From Lenzites betulinus (taxonomy: Eukaryota > Basidiomycota > Agaricomycetes > Polyporales > Polyporaceae): a DNA stretch of 64,000 nucleotides. The DNA lies in contig JABYQU010000024.1 in NCBI GenBank assembly GCA_022264855.1, positions 248,001 to 312,000 of the forward strand. The letters are read 5' to 3'. Both the position numbers and the translations under genes were made by a program. The notes beneath the pieces are model-generated. The model saw only the letters and a program-made list of their open reading frames with translations. It was not told the origin of the DNA and searched no databases. This document shows positions 44,641-55,328 of this stretch, piece by piece; position 1 is the first letter of the stretch, and every line of letters starts with the position of its first letter.

Positions 44641-46510
44641 ATGGCGACACACGCTCTTTTCGAGACCTCCTCTGGCTATGCCATCTTCGAGGTCAAGCTA
44701 CACGACGTCGTCGGTGCCCTGGACAAGGCCGTCCAGGCGTCCATCGAGGACTACTCAAAATTCAGCAAGATGGTCTCTCTGGTCAGCTTTGCACCATTCC
44801 AGAACGCTGCGCACGCACTGGAGAACATGAACGACATCTCGGAGAGTCAGTGCACACTATTACTTTTCTGACGTGCGGGGTAAGCTCACACACCGCAGAC
44901 GTCGTCAACCCTTTCCTCCACTCGCTGCTCGAGCTTAACCTGATGAAGCCGAAGAAGAAGGGCTGGTCGGTCGTGCTCGCAGTCAACCACAACCTTGCGC
45001 CAAGCATCAACAAGGAGCTGGGCATCTCCTGCGCCGACAAGGACGTCGCGTCTGACATTCTCCGCGGCATCCGGCAGCACGCGTCCAAGCTGCTGAAGGG
45101 CCTCCAGGACGGAGACCTGACGAAGGCGCAGCTCGGCCTCGGCCACGCATACTCGCGCGCGAAGCTGAAATTCAACGTGAACCGTATCGACAACATGATC
45201 ATCCAGGCCATCTCGCTCCTCGACCAGCTCGACAAGGACGTGAACCTGTTCTCCATGCGCGTGCGCGAGTGGTACGGCTACCACTTCCCGGAACTCGTCA
45301 AGATTGTCCCCGACAACTACGAGTATGCGCGCGTCGCGCAGTACATCGGCGCGAAGGAGTCGCTCACGGAGGAGAAGCTGCCCGAACTCGCCGCGATCCT
45401 GGAGGACGACACCACCCGCGCACAAAACATCTTGGATGCCGCTCGCGGGTCGATGGGTGTTGCGCTGTCCGACTTCGACATTCTTAACGTCGGCATGTTC
45501 GCGACTCGCGTTGTGTCGCTCGCGGAATACCGCAAGTCATTACAGGTGTATCTGCACGAGAAGATGAACGACGTCGCACCGAGTCTGACAGCACTGCTTG
45601 GCGACCGTATTGGCGCACGGCTCATCAGTCACGCGGGTAGCTTGTCCAACCTGAGCAAGTACCCCGCAAGTACCGTCCAGATCCTTGGTGCCGAGAAGGC
45701 CCTTTTCCGTGCCCTCAAGACCAAGGGCAACACCCCGAAGGTAATTTCCGCGACGAGCCCTGCGTGTATGTGGAACTCACATATACACATAGTACGGCCT
45801 CATTTACCACTCAACATTCATTGGGCGCGCAGGACCCAAGTACAAGGGCCGGATATCTCGATTCCTCGCGAACAAGTGCTCAATAGCCGCCCGGATAGAC
45901 TGCTACACGGGTACGCCACCCGTCTTCCTCTTACCTGTGCACGTCTGATCGGTATGTTCCTGCATAGACCACCCCTCGGCGAAGTTCGGCGAGGTCCTTC
46001 GGGATCAGGTCGAGGAGCGGCTGAACTTCTTCGAGACGGGCGAGGCCCCGTCGAAGAACGCGGACGCGATGCGCAAGGCGCTCGACGCGCTCGCGCTGGA
46101 GGACGACGATGAGTCTGACGACGAGATGCAGGTCGACACGCAGGGCGAGCCCGCGCTGACGCTGCTTGAGGCGACGCCGAAGAAGGACAAGAAGAAGAAG
46201 CGGAAGAGCTCGGACGCTGACATGGACGTGGACGAGAGCGAGGATGACACGCCGAAGAAGAAGAAGGTGAAGCTCAGCAAGGAGGAGAAGAAGGCGCTCA
46301 AGAAGGAGAAGAAGAAGGAGCGCAAGGAGAAGGGGGCGGCAGAGGTGAGCCCGTCGTGCGTGCAGGACGCGTGTGTCTGTTGCTGATGTATATGTTTCTG
46401 CGTGTGCGCTGCAGGGTGGGTCGACGGAGAAAAAGGACAAGAAGGACAAGAAGGACAAGAAAGAGAAGAAGGAAAAGAAGGAAAAGAAGGAGAAGAAGAG
46501 CAAGGAGTGA
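44641..46510 (+). CDS. NOP56: NOP56, box C/D snoRNP core protein
   Basis: Nop56 is a core protein of box C/D snoRNPs that guide 2'-O-methylation and pre-rRNA processing in the nucleolus. Five or six exons assemble: the N-terminal NOP5NT domain ([18 protein letters not shown]), then [20 protein letters not shown] and [35 protein letters not shown] follows. The Nop domain reads [20 protein letters not shown] and [20 protein letters not shown], then [19 protein letters not shown] after two short introns. The wording of [15 protein letters not shown] and LENMNDISE separates it from NOP58. The tail is Lys/Glu/Asp-rich; a last exon after GTGAGC adds [10 protein letters not shown] and more KKD/KKE units up to the stop at 46510. 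The introns (50-70 bp) are too short to host snoRNAs. Confidence 0.96.
46434..46507 (+). repeat. Lys-rich coding microsatellite in the NOP56 tail
   Basis: Imperfect 9-12 bp units, AAGAAGGAC changing to AAGAAGGAA, encode KKD and KKE repeats in the last exon of NOP56. Confidence 0.8.
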
Positions 46511-46911
46511 TCCTGTTCTACCCCGCTCTGTCTCCGCTCCTTCTGTTGTCGGTGCTTCTCGTCCTGTATTCACCTCTTGTTGTGCTATCTATCCTCTCTC
46601 TAGCTGTTTCTCTCACTTTCAGGCATCGGCCATGCGTATGCGATATCGATTCTAATGATACATATGCTATGAACATCACCGCTTCGACGTGTCTGAGAGA
46701 GAGTACTGATCGTGCGGAAGGAGGTACATGTGCTAACCGACACTACTGGAGCTATGGTTGCAAGAGACTACAGTACAAGTGGGCATGCGTACGAATCTCG
46801 TGGTGGGTATACATATCGTGGCTCATGAAAAGAGCCGGGTCGTCAGACGTCGTGACATCATACAACGAAAAAGCTAGCGAAACCAAGGGCCGGAGCCCAC
46901 CTCCCAACGTC
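46511..46911. other. convergent 3' flanks
   Basis: These 401 bp lie between the stops of NOP56 and KHA1. They are AT-richer than their surroundings, with no coding frame of note. Confidence 0.5.
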
Positions 46912-49900
46912 TCACTCACGGTCGGCAGACATGCTAGCCTGGAAGACCATGACGCTCGCCTGGCAGCCCGACACGACGAGCGCAGTCGCGACATCCCCAA
47001 CGGTGCGCTTCACCTCGTTCGCGATGCCCCCGTGCTCCTCCATGACGCTCTTCAGCTCCGCGTGGTGGTTCTCGACCGCCAGGCGGCGCGAGCGTCCCGC
47101 GAGGATGAGCAGCCTGCCCCGCGCGCCCGCGGCGGACTCGGACATGTCCAACGCCTGCTTGATGACGTGGCGCAGCGGCGCGGGGGTCCCAACGTCGCTA
47201 AATTCCATGCGTGAGAGTGCGGGTGCGAGGGCGGGGTCGGTGCGGGCCTCTGCGCGGGTGTAACGCGACCATGCAATGTTGTCCGCGGTCTCGGACTGAA
47301 GGCGCGTCTGCGTCGTCGCGTGCGCGTACACCGTGTCGGGGAACATCTGGCGGAGCCGAAGTCAGCCTGTGTGATCATGTATATGTATGCAAAGGAGACG
47401 TACTGTGTTTTGGTGCGCGGTCAATTCGGCCGCGCGCTCGTCTGTTGTGAGTTGTGGCTTGTCCATCGAGCCGCTGTGCGCGAGCTCGAGCTCGCGCTTC
47501 GCGACACGCACGACCGTCGCGCTGATGCCCGGGTTCGCACACAGCTGCACCGCGAACTCGAGCGCAAGGCGGTCGTCCGGCCCGCCGAAGAAGGGCACGA
47601 ACAGGCGGTACGCGCCGCCCTGCATGAGCTTCTGGCCGCCGGGCATGTGCCGGTCGACGAAGAGCGCGACGTCCGTCTTGGACGAGCCGAAGAGGCTCCG
47701 CACAAACTGCGAGTGCACGAGGGAGACGTCCGTGTTGTCGTGTCCGGGCGCCGTCGCGCGGAAGAGAGCTTCGAATGGGTTGTGCATATATCCGGCGCGC
47801 GGCGTGACGGCTCCTGGGGTCGCGTTGTCCCCTGTTGGTGCTACTGCGCCCGGTGCCTGTGCGGGGGTTTCGTCCAAGGAGTAGTGTGGGGGCAGCCAGG
47901 GAACCAGCACGAGCTGCGAGCCATTGCGTTGCGCGTGGTCGGCGACACTCACGCCAAGGTCATCGAAGGGTACGATTGCGAGCTCGTTCCCGACAGAGAC
48001 ACCGTGCAGCGCGCCGAAGGTGGTGAAGATGTCGAGCAGAGGATCCGTGGCGAGTAGGTGTTCCGTGTTGGAACCTTTCATGACTGCAGAGGTACGGTCG
48101 GAGAGCTCGATGAGACGGAGAGCATCAATGGACACGGCCTGTACGGGTGTCGGGGGCGAGGGAGACCGCTTCTCTGTGAGCAGATTAGAGCTCCCCTCGA
48201 GCGTACTGCTGAGAGCACCGAGTCTTTCCGCATACGGCGGAGGTGGTGGTAGGATTAGCTGAGTGAGAGCCATCATGCCCGGCAGGTGTTCGATCTTGTC
48301 CAGCACCACCGTGAAGCGTGACCGACGAGTGGTGTCGTCGTCGCGTCCTTGCTCGAAGCCTTCTGAGCGCTGAGCCGCGCCTTCAGCACCCTTGACTCCG
48401 TCCGTAGTTGTTGCGTAGCTTGCACCTGTCGCCGTCGCACGGGTACGGTACTGTGGAGGATACAGGAACGACACAGCAGGGGTCGTCATGAATGTGAGAA
48501 GCAGGGCTTCGAGCACGAACATGGAGAAGACGCGCGGGGAGAGGATGCCGGCGGAAAGACCGACATTAAGGACGATCAGTTCCACCAAACTACGCATAGC
48601 AGTGTTAATATGTGTGATTAATTACAAGAATGCAGAGGCTTCTCACCCTTTGCAACTCATGAGCGAGCCGATGGTGCTCGCCTCGCGCCAGGAGAACCCA
48701 GCATACCTTGATGCGAGGGTGCAGCCTCCGAACTTGCCAACATAGGCCAATGTGCAGATCGCCACGGTGTATCCCCAAGTAATGCCTGCGATAAGATCAG
48801 CAGGTTATCTCGGACACCATACGGCTCTATACGCGTACCGTTGTTCAGCAGACCTAGGTCAGTGGATAGTCCGGACAACGTAAAGTACTGTATGGGGATG
48901 ATCGCTGGTCAGCGGAAGAATTTCGCAGCAACGTTGATTGACGTACGAGGGGTAAAAATATGATAGACACCATGTCTTCGAGCTTCTCGGTCAGGGCAAT
49001 AGCAAGACCGCCCTCTCGGGGCACGATGATCCCCGCCAGGAAAGCACCGAAGATCGCGTGCACCTGTGATAATCATGAGACAACATGAGTCTGGAGATAA
49101 CAGAAAAACATACGCCAATAATGTCCGTGAAGAAGGCAGAGCCAAACAGCAAGAGCATGGTGACCGTCATGAAGAACATCGTCGGACCATCTCTGGTAGA
49201 ACCTGTGCGGCGCGCGAGCCAGTAAAGTGCGCGCTTGACGACAAAGAGGAGGAAGAGCGTCCAGCCAACACAGACCAGCAGAATCCAGAGAGCCATCAGA
49301 CCAGACCCCGCGTTCACGAGCGCCACACTGAGAGCAAGTAGCGTCCACCCGATGATGTCGTTACCAACACCCGCTGAGAGTACAACGATGCCGACTGTGG
49401 TGTCGAGCAGCTTCAACTCCGTCAAAATGCGACAGAGAACCGGGAATGCCGTGATGGAGTATGCTACCCCGGTGAAGAGCATGAAGTTCGTAAACTTGAC
49501 GCTTGAATCGATGAATTCGTTATACAGGGGTACCGCAAGAGCAGCACCAAAGCCTGAGAAGCCAATTAGTTTGTCCAGCGCGTATGTGGCGAATATATGC
49601 ACGTATATGCACGTACCGAAAGGCAGGCACATGCCCGCCATGGCTACAGTCACAGATAGTCGAGCATTGCGTTTGATGACAGCTGCGTCGATCTCGAGAC
49701 CGACCAGGAAAAGGAACAAACAGAGGCCGATATTAGCCACAAGGGACAGGAACGGACGCGAGTCTGTGGGGAAAATGTGCTCGGTGAAACCGGGAACGCG
49801 CCCAAACGCGGTGGGACCTATGAGATGGTATAAGCAGGGGGCGTAGACTCTTTAGAGGGCCAAGGACCTAGTAGAATGCCCCCAATGACCTCCGCGATGA

Positions 49901-50232
49901 CTTTGGGTTGCCTCATCTTTCGCAAACCCAATGCCAGTAGCTGCGTAGTGAGAATGATCACGCCTTGTGCGATGACATATGAGCTTTTCACTTGGCCTCG
50001 ACTGTCCGAAGCACTACTCACCGACTTGCACGATCCATAGTCGTAATGGATCTGCTGTGTTGACCTGGGTGGGATCCTGACCACTCAACAGACCGCCCTG
50101 CACGCGACGCGTACGCGTAGCGTGAGCAAAATAAAGATGTGAAGGTCCATTTCCGCTCACCTGTTCTGTGGCCTCCCTCTTGTGGAGAGCATGTCGGGCA
50201 ATGTCGAGGACCGCTCTGGAGAACTCTGGCAT
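46912..50232 (-). CDS. KHA1: K+/H+ antiporter, CPA2 family (KHA1-like)
   Basis: Kha1 is an organellar (Golgi-type) potassium/proton antiporter that controls cation and pH balance. About nine exons on the minus strand assemble. After a short N-terminus (MPEFSRAVLDIARHALHKRE), membrane helices run: PLRLWIVQVGVIILTTQLLA, then LRKMRQPKVIAEVIGGILLG, LVANIGLCLFLFLVGLEID, FMLFTGVAYSITAFPVLCRI and VLSAGVGNDIIGWTLLALSV. Then come IIGVHAIFGAFLAGIIVPRE and SCKGLVELIVLNVGLSAGIL. The VGND element is the expected ion-binding site of this branch. The C-terminal half is soluble, with a Ser/Thr-Pro linker and universal-stress-like folds (HNTDVSLVHSQFVRSLFGSS, DRLALEFAVQLCANPGISAT) typical of fungal KHA1. It ends FQASMSADRE. 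The start at 50232 has TATATAA about 45 bp upstream. Confidence 0.93.
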
Positions 50233-50970
50233 GGTGGTGAGAGAGCGACAGAACGGGAGAAGTCGCGCGTGTGGTTATATATGGAGTGCGCGCTGCGTCA
50301 GAAGCTTGACAATGGGACCCCAAGATTCGTCTGATAGGCAGAGTACCGGCGGTGGAGCGTGACCCTGGCGGGACAATGATTGGCGGCGTCTTCCTGTCGT
50401 CAACTCCGAGTTATCTCGGCTAGTTGGCCGTCGTCGTCGTCGAGCTAGAGGTCCCGGTCAAGTCGACCACCGGTAAGTACTTGACGGGAGGTGCAGAAGT
50501 TCACTGCAGCCCTTAGACTTAAGAGCTTTTCAATTTTGGTATACAACCAACTTATCCGGGCCGAGCTCCGGACAATATCATTGACCACAAGAATAAGCGC
50601 CCATGACCACCCTCGATTCGGCTGCAGTTGTTTGTCAAGTATATTTGTTATTGTGCTTCACTCCACTATACGATCTTGCATTGTGGCACAATGGCTTGTA
50701 ATTTGTCTCAGTAAGACAGGGCGGGGAGCAAGGGTGGCAGTACAGGCGGATATACCTATATACCTCCACCGACGGAGACTAGCATATGGCGGTTTGAAGT
50801 TACAGGCTCCGCTAGCAGTCAAGCTATTCCAACCGGGAGATCTCAAACACATGGGTCGATGGCCGAAATGCAACCTATGAAACGGACCTGTTGAAGGCTA
50901 TGCTCATACATGCGTGAACGCGATTTTGTTACATTCGTTGGGTATTTAAGTCCTTGTCTGGCAACACTCC
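50233..50970. other. intergenic with TATA-like box for KHA1
   Basis: These 738 bp lie between two minus-strand genes. A plus-strand 129-codon frame (50491-50880) shows no domain. TATATAA on the minus strand at 50275-50282 lies about 45 bp upstream of the KHA1 start. Confidence 0.5.
50275..50282 (-). promoter_or_regulatory. TATA-like box of KHA1
   Basis: TTATATAT on the plus strand reads ATATATAA on the coding strand, about 45 bp before the start codon. Confidence 0.35.
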
Positions 50971-51786
50971 TCAAACCTTCGCAATCAGCTCGCCATGAAT
51001 CAAGGTGAACCAACCGTCCTCTTCGGCCGCCCATTTGCGCCAGACCTCCGCAACTCCTTGCAGTTGTTCCTTCGTGTAAACGCCGTGCTTGAGAGCGCTG
51101 TCCGCGTAATGCGAAGAGACTGTGCGGTCCGCCCACACCCCACCCCACCACGCGCGCTGCTCCGGGGTGTAGTAACACCACGTTCCCGCGGAGAGGGTGA
51201 GGTCCTGCGCAGAGAATCCAGCGGCCTTCGCCCAGACGTGCAAGCGTCGACCCGCGTCCGGCTCGCCGCCGTTCGCCCGGGTGACTTTGAGGTACCCTTG
51301 CCGCCAGCCCTCCAAGCCCTCCACATCGGGATACCAGATCATGCCGGAGAAGTCGGCATCCCGCGCAGCGACGATCCCTCCGGGCTTGGTGACGCGGCGC
51401 ATCTCCTTGAGCATCTGCACTGGGTCGCCGACGTGCTGGAGGACCTGGTGTGCGTGTACGACGTCGAAGGTGTCGTCAGGGAACGGAAGAGCGAGCGCGT
51501 TCCCGGTGGTGAAGGTGATGTTGGTGACCCCGCGCTCGGCGGCATATGCCCGCGCTTTGTCCAAGACGTCGGAGTCTGGGATCTCGAGTGCGGTTACATG
51601 CCCTTCAGGGAGGAGGGTGGCGAAGTCGGCCGTGATCGTACCGGGGCCGCAACCGATGTCGAGTAGAGACATGTTGGGCTTGAGGTATGGGAGGAGGTAG
51701 GCGGCTGAGTTCTTGGCGGTGCGCCATGAGTGCGAGCGTAGCACGGATTCGTGGTGGCCGTGGGTGTAGACTGTGTCTGCCGACAT
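50971..51786 (-). CDS. class I SAM-dependent methyltransferase (UbiE-like)
   Basis: This is a single-exon methyltransferase of 271 residues. SAM motif I is LLDIGCGPGTITADFATLL (about residues 41-60) and motif II ends in the acidic LEIPDSD. Motif III/post-I is FTTGNALALPFPDDTFDVVH, with AHQVLQHVGDPVQMLKEMRR and VTKPGGIVAARDADFSG typical of the UbiE/Menaquinone-type subfamily. The N-terminus reads YTHGHHESVLRSHSWRTAKN and AAYLLPYLKPN, a well-conserved fungal form. The frame extends to another Met at 51843, but the Met at 51786 is preceded by AAAA and sits just before the conserved part, so it is preferred. Substrate unknown; small-molecule rather than protein or RNA methylation is likely from the fold. 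TATAAA at 51944-51949 on this strand fits either start. Confidence 0.87.
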   Translation of the reverse strand: MSADTVYTHGHHESVLRSHSWRTAKNSAAYLLPYLKPNMSLLDIGCGPGTITADFATLLPEGHVTALEIPDSDVLDKARAYAAERGVTNITFTTGNALALPFPDDTFDVVHAHQVLQHVGDPVQMLKEMRRVTKPGGIVAARDADFSGMIWYPDVEGLEGWRQGYLKVTRANGGEPDAGRRLHVWAKAAGFSAQDLTLSAGTWCYYTPEQRAWWGGVWADRTVSSHYADSALKHGVYTKEQLQGVAEVWRKWAAEEDGWFTLIHGELIAKV

Positions 51787-52508
51787 TTTTCTGGAGCGTA
51801 GCGGTGAGATTTCGGGTTTCATTGAGAATACGCGAATGTACATACACTATGTATGATTCCAGAGAATTATGACGTGCCGGAGGTTGTGTTGGGCGGTCAG
51901 GACTGGGTGAAGTCGGTGAGGGACGATCCTCATCTCGACGACCTTTATACGCATGCTGTTAAACGCACGCGTCGATAATGTCGGCCGAAATACCGAAAGA
52001 CAGGCAGGTCGGGGCTCGAGTCACTTTAGAAGAAGTTGATGATGACTCTTGTCGAAGGCAAGTACGAACGCCGGCTGAATTGTCGCCGATCTTCATGAGA
52101 ATCATTTGATCGTGTGTAGTATGCACGCCGCACGTCGGAGGCGCGCGTCCATTCTTGTCGCGCGCCGCAGTTAGCGCCGGGATGAACGAACGGCGAGGAC
52201 TCGGTCACTCCTCTGCTCGTCGTTCATTCTTCCCGACAACTACACTGTCTTGCTGCTTGACGACGTACTGTTGAAACCTGCGACAGTGTCATTGTGGTCT
52301 ACGTGCCTTCTGGATTGGAACTCCCGAAGCACCGGAGCCTTCCCGCCTTCTCCGCCATCCAGCCCTCCGCGTACCCTCGGAGTGCTTCATAGTCTATAAC
52401 GACCATATCATTCTCGTCAACTTCGGACCAAGGGTGTAGCCTGAAGTTGCTGAAAAGACCCATATCTACTTCCACCCGCCGCCACCACCTCTACCTCTTC
52501 AGCCGCTC
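51787..52508. promoter_or_regulatory. divergent promoter region, methyltransferase and RhoGAP genes
   Basis: These 722 bp carry both promoters. A minus-strand TATAAA lies at 51944-51949. No coding frame of note is present. Confidence 0.5.
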
Positions 52509-55011
52509 ATGCCTCCGAACCCGCTTACCTTGAAACAGCGCCTGGCTGCGCTCTCTGCCAACCTTCCCTCATCTCGTTCAAACGATACCCCTCCGGACTC
52601 TCCAATAGGAAAACGCCGTAATTTTTTCAAGCCTCCCTTTTCCAAGTCACCGAGTGTGGATATGGTCCCGAATGAGGTAGTTGGACAGGAGCGGATACAG
52701 GAGGTCATGAACAGATTGATATTCCAGGCCGGCGTGGACTATGAGTGAGCACCACATGTACGTCTGCTTGAAAGGAAGCTGACTGTCGGATCAGAACGCG
52801 TCCGATGTAAGTGCCTTTGTTTCCGCGCGGGCAGAGGAATAATTTACCGTGCCAAAGGATTGTCATGTGTGCATCTGCCATGCCCGACCCCCGCGAAGTC
52901 TCTTACGACCTCCTTCTCTCGTGGGTATCTCGCCGCTGTCCTTAATTCTCCGTCGTGACGTCTCTCTAGCCGTGTGCTGTCATACCTCGACCTTTACGGT
53001 ATGTTACACACACGTTCCGTCATGAGAAGATACTCATTTCCGTCTTCCAGTGGAGTCGGACTACACCGTCGTGTTCCTTGCTGCCGGTAACAGACATTCA
53101 CCCGGCTGGAACTGGGTCTGGAAGGCGTACCGCAGTTTGAGCCGCAAATACCGTAAGAACCTGAAACGTTTGGTGAGTGCATGCATTGTACAAGGTCCGC
53201 CCGGTCTCACATGGTCTGCAGTATGTGGTGCATTCAAATTTCTTCACGAAGAGTGAGTGCTTCGTGGACGGCTATCTGTCAATTTCCTGATACCCCCATT
53301 AGTGCTATTCTCTCTGGCTGGCGCAATTATCAGGCAGGTTTCTTTGAGTGCGGATGCGCGACTCCCACGCTGACCCAGGAGCAGTCCGAAATTCTTTCGC
53401 AAGATAACTTATATCAATACCCTTTCCGAGTTGGCATACCACGTTCCTCTCACACAGATAGATATACCCCCGGCCGTGTACCAGTGCGTCACCTTTCCCT
53501 GCCCCCCACTGACGCGGGGAGGTATTCACATGTCGTAACGCGCCAGAGAGAATCTCAAGCATGAGAAACAGATCAACCTCCCTGTCATGACTCGCTCGGA
53601 CCTTTTTGGCGTCCCTCTCGAGGAGCTCATGGGATTCGACGGCGAGAAGGGCGGCCTCCCACGCGTGGTCAAAGATTGTATCCAGTACCTGCGCTCAACA
53701 GGTCCGTCCGGATTCTCAGCGTCTCCGCGTTCGGTGGTTCCTAACCACACGTCTACCAAGGTTTGCACGATGAGGGCTTGTTCCGCCGATCGCCCAATTC
53801 GGTCCTGCTCAAGCAGGCCGCTCAAGCGTATGACCGAGGTAACCTTGTCCTGCCGCGTCTTGGCGCTCCGCGGCGGCTAACGGTCTGCACGCAGGGCACG
53901 TCGTCTCGCTAGAAACTTTTGGCGACTCCCACCTCGCCGCCGTGCTTCTCAAGAAGTATCTGCACGACCTCCCGGAGCCGATCTTCCCTGAGCGACTGTA
54001 CCCGGTCATTCGACGGTGTCCGCTGCCGTCGAGCGACCCGAACGACATGTCGAGCATCATGTACATCCGCGAGACGCTGCTCCCAGAGCTCCCGCCGTGC
54101 GTGTACATTCTTCTCAGCAGCGTCCTCCGTAAGTTCAAACCTACGCTCCATCCGCATCACATCGCTGAGAAAATTAAAATTTTACCCCGGCTGCAGATCT
54201 GCTGCACGAAGTGCAGCTCCGGGCCGCGTCAAATCGCATGGACGCGCACAACCTCACCGTCGTCATCTGCCCGAACCTCGTCTCGAGCTCGAACCCGATG
54301 CGCGACGTGATGATGTGCGCCGTGCCTTCCGTGCCCATGCTCCCCGACACCGTCCGCGCCGGAGGGCCCACGCCCACCGCGCACCCGATGCAGAACGCCG
54401 CGGCGCTCGCGGAGGGCAAGACGACGCTTGGGCAGGTGATCAAGCTCTGCATCGAGCGCTACTACGAGGTGTTCGACGAGCTGCCGGACCGCAGCGAGGC
54501 GCTCCCGCAGGACATCGTGCACCCGCTCCCGCCGTTCGCGGACGGGCCGTCGCCGGGCAGCCCGTCGAACAACCGCGACAGCGCGTTCCTGGACGACGAG
54601 GAGATCGACGACGCGATGCTCGTCATGCCGCTCGGGCCTAGCGCCAGCGGCGGCTCCTCTTCCCAGTCGCGCTTCGGCCACGCCCCCAACAGTTCGCTCT
54701 CCGGGTTCCGCCCGCGACACCAGACGTCCCAATCACGCGACGCCACTGCGCGCTCGACGCACACCGCGTTCGGCGGACAGGGTGGCGGCGGTGGCGGGTA
54801 CGCGACGGTGAACAAGGCGCGCTCGACGATCAGCATCGAGCGCGGGAACCCGGCGCGTAAGGGCTCGATCGCGCTCGGGCGGGGCACGCAGCGGGGCAAG
54901 GGTGCGGGCGCAGGCGTGCAGGCGATTGGGATTACGGCGGAGGGCTTTTTTGCGGCGCCAGATGGGGCGCCGCCGGTCCCGACGCTGCCGTCGCAGGGGG
55001 GTGGGCGGTGA
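52509..55011 (+). CDS. Sec14/CRAL-TRIO plus RhoGAP protein
   Basis: This is a Rho GTPase-activating protein with an N-terminal lipid-binding domain, like human ARHGAP1 and yeast Ecm25. About eight exons assemble. After a Ser/Pro leader, the CRAL-TRIO-like domain gives TRPMIVMCASAMPDPREV, LSYLDLYVESDYTVVFLAAG and WNWVWKAYRSLSRKYRKNLK, then VVHSNFFTKMLFSLAG. The RhoGAP domain begins FGVPLEELMGFDGEKGGLPR and holds LHDEGLFRRSPNS, where the Arg in the GLFRRS loop is the expected catalytic finger. It continues HVVSLETFGDSHLAAVLLKK and YLHDLPEPIFPERLYPVIRR, then MDAHNLTVVICPNLVSSSNP. The tail is Gly/Ser-rich and probably disordered (GGGGGYATVNKARSTISIER). The target GTPase is unknown; Rho or Cdc42 would fit the family. 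Confidence 0.9.
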
Positions 55012-55328
55012 GCGGGGTACTCAGTGGCGGGGACTAGTCGGAGGTGTGGTTTGGGATCCGTCCGGGTCTGGTGTAGCTTACTATTGCTTATTATATTCAT
55101 TGGTTTGTGTTGGACGTTGGCTGTGTTTCCGCGACATACTGACCGACGCTGCCAACCTTCATCGAACTCAGCACATGGCTCCTGTCCGCGAGCCCATCCT
55201 GTCGACAAGGATAATTGCAAAGAAGCCCAAGTCACTGAGCGTCGTAAACCCCGCCTCACGCGACCCACATCCCTTCCTGCCTCCGCACGCGCGCCATCTC
55301 CGAGGCGAACCTGTCGATCTGACGCCAT
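55012..55328. other. convergent 3' flanks
   Basis: These 317 bp lie between the RhoGAP stop and the F-box gene stop. On the minus strand, a second frame (about 55380-55256) could encode a different F-box C-terminus. Confidence 0.45.
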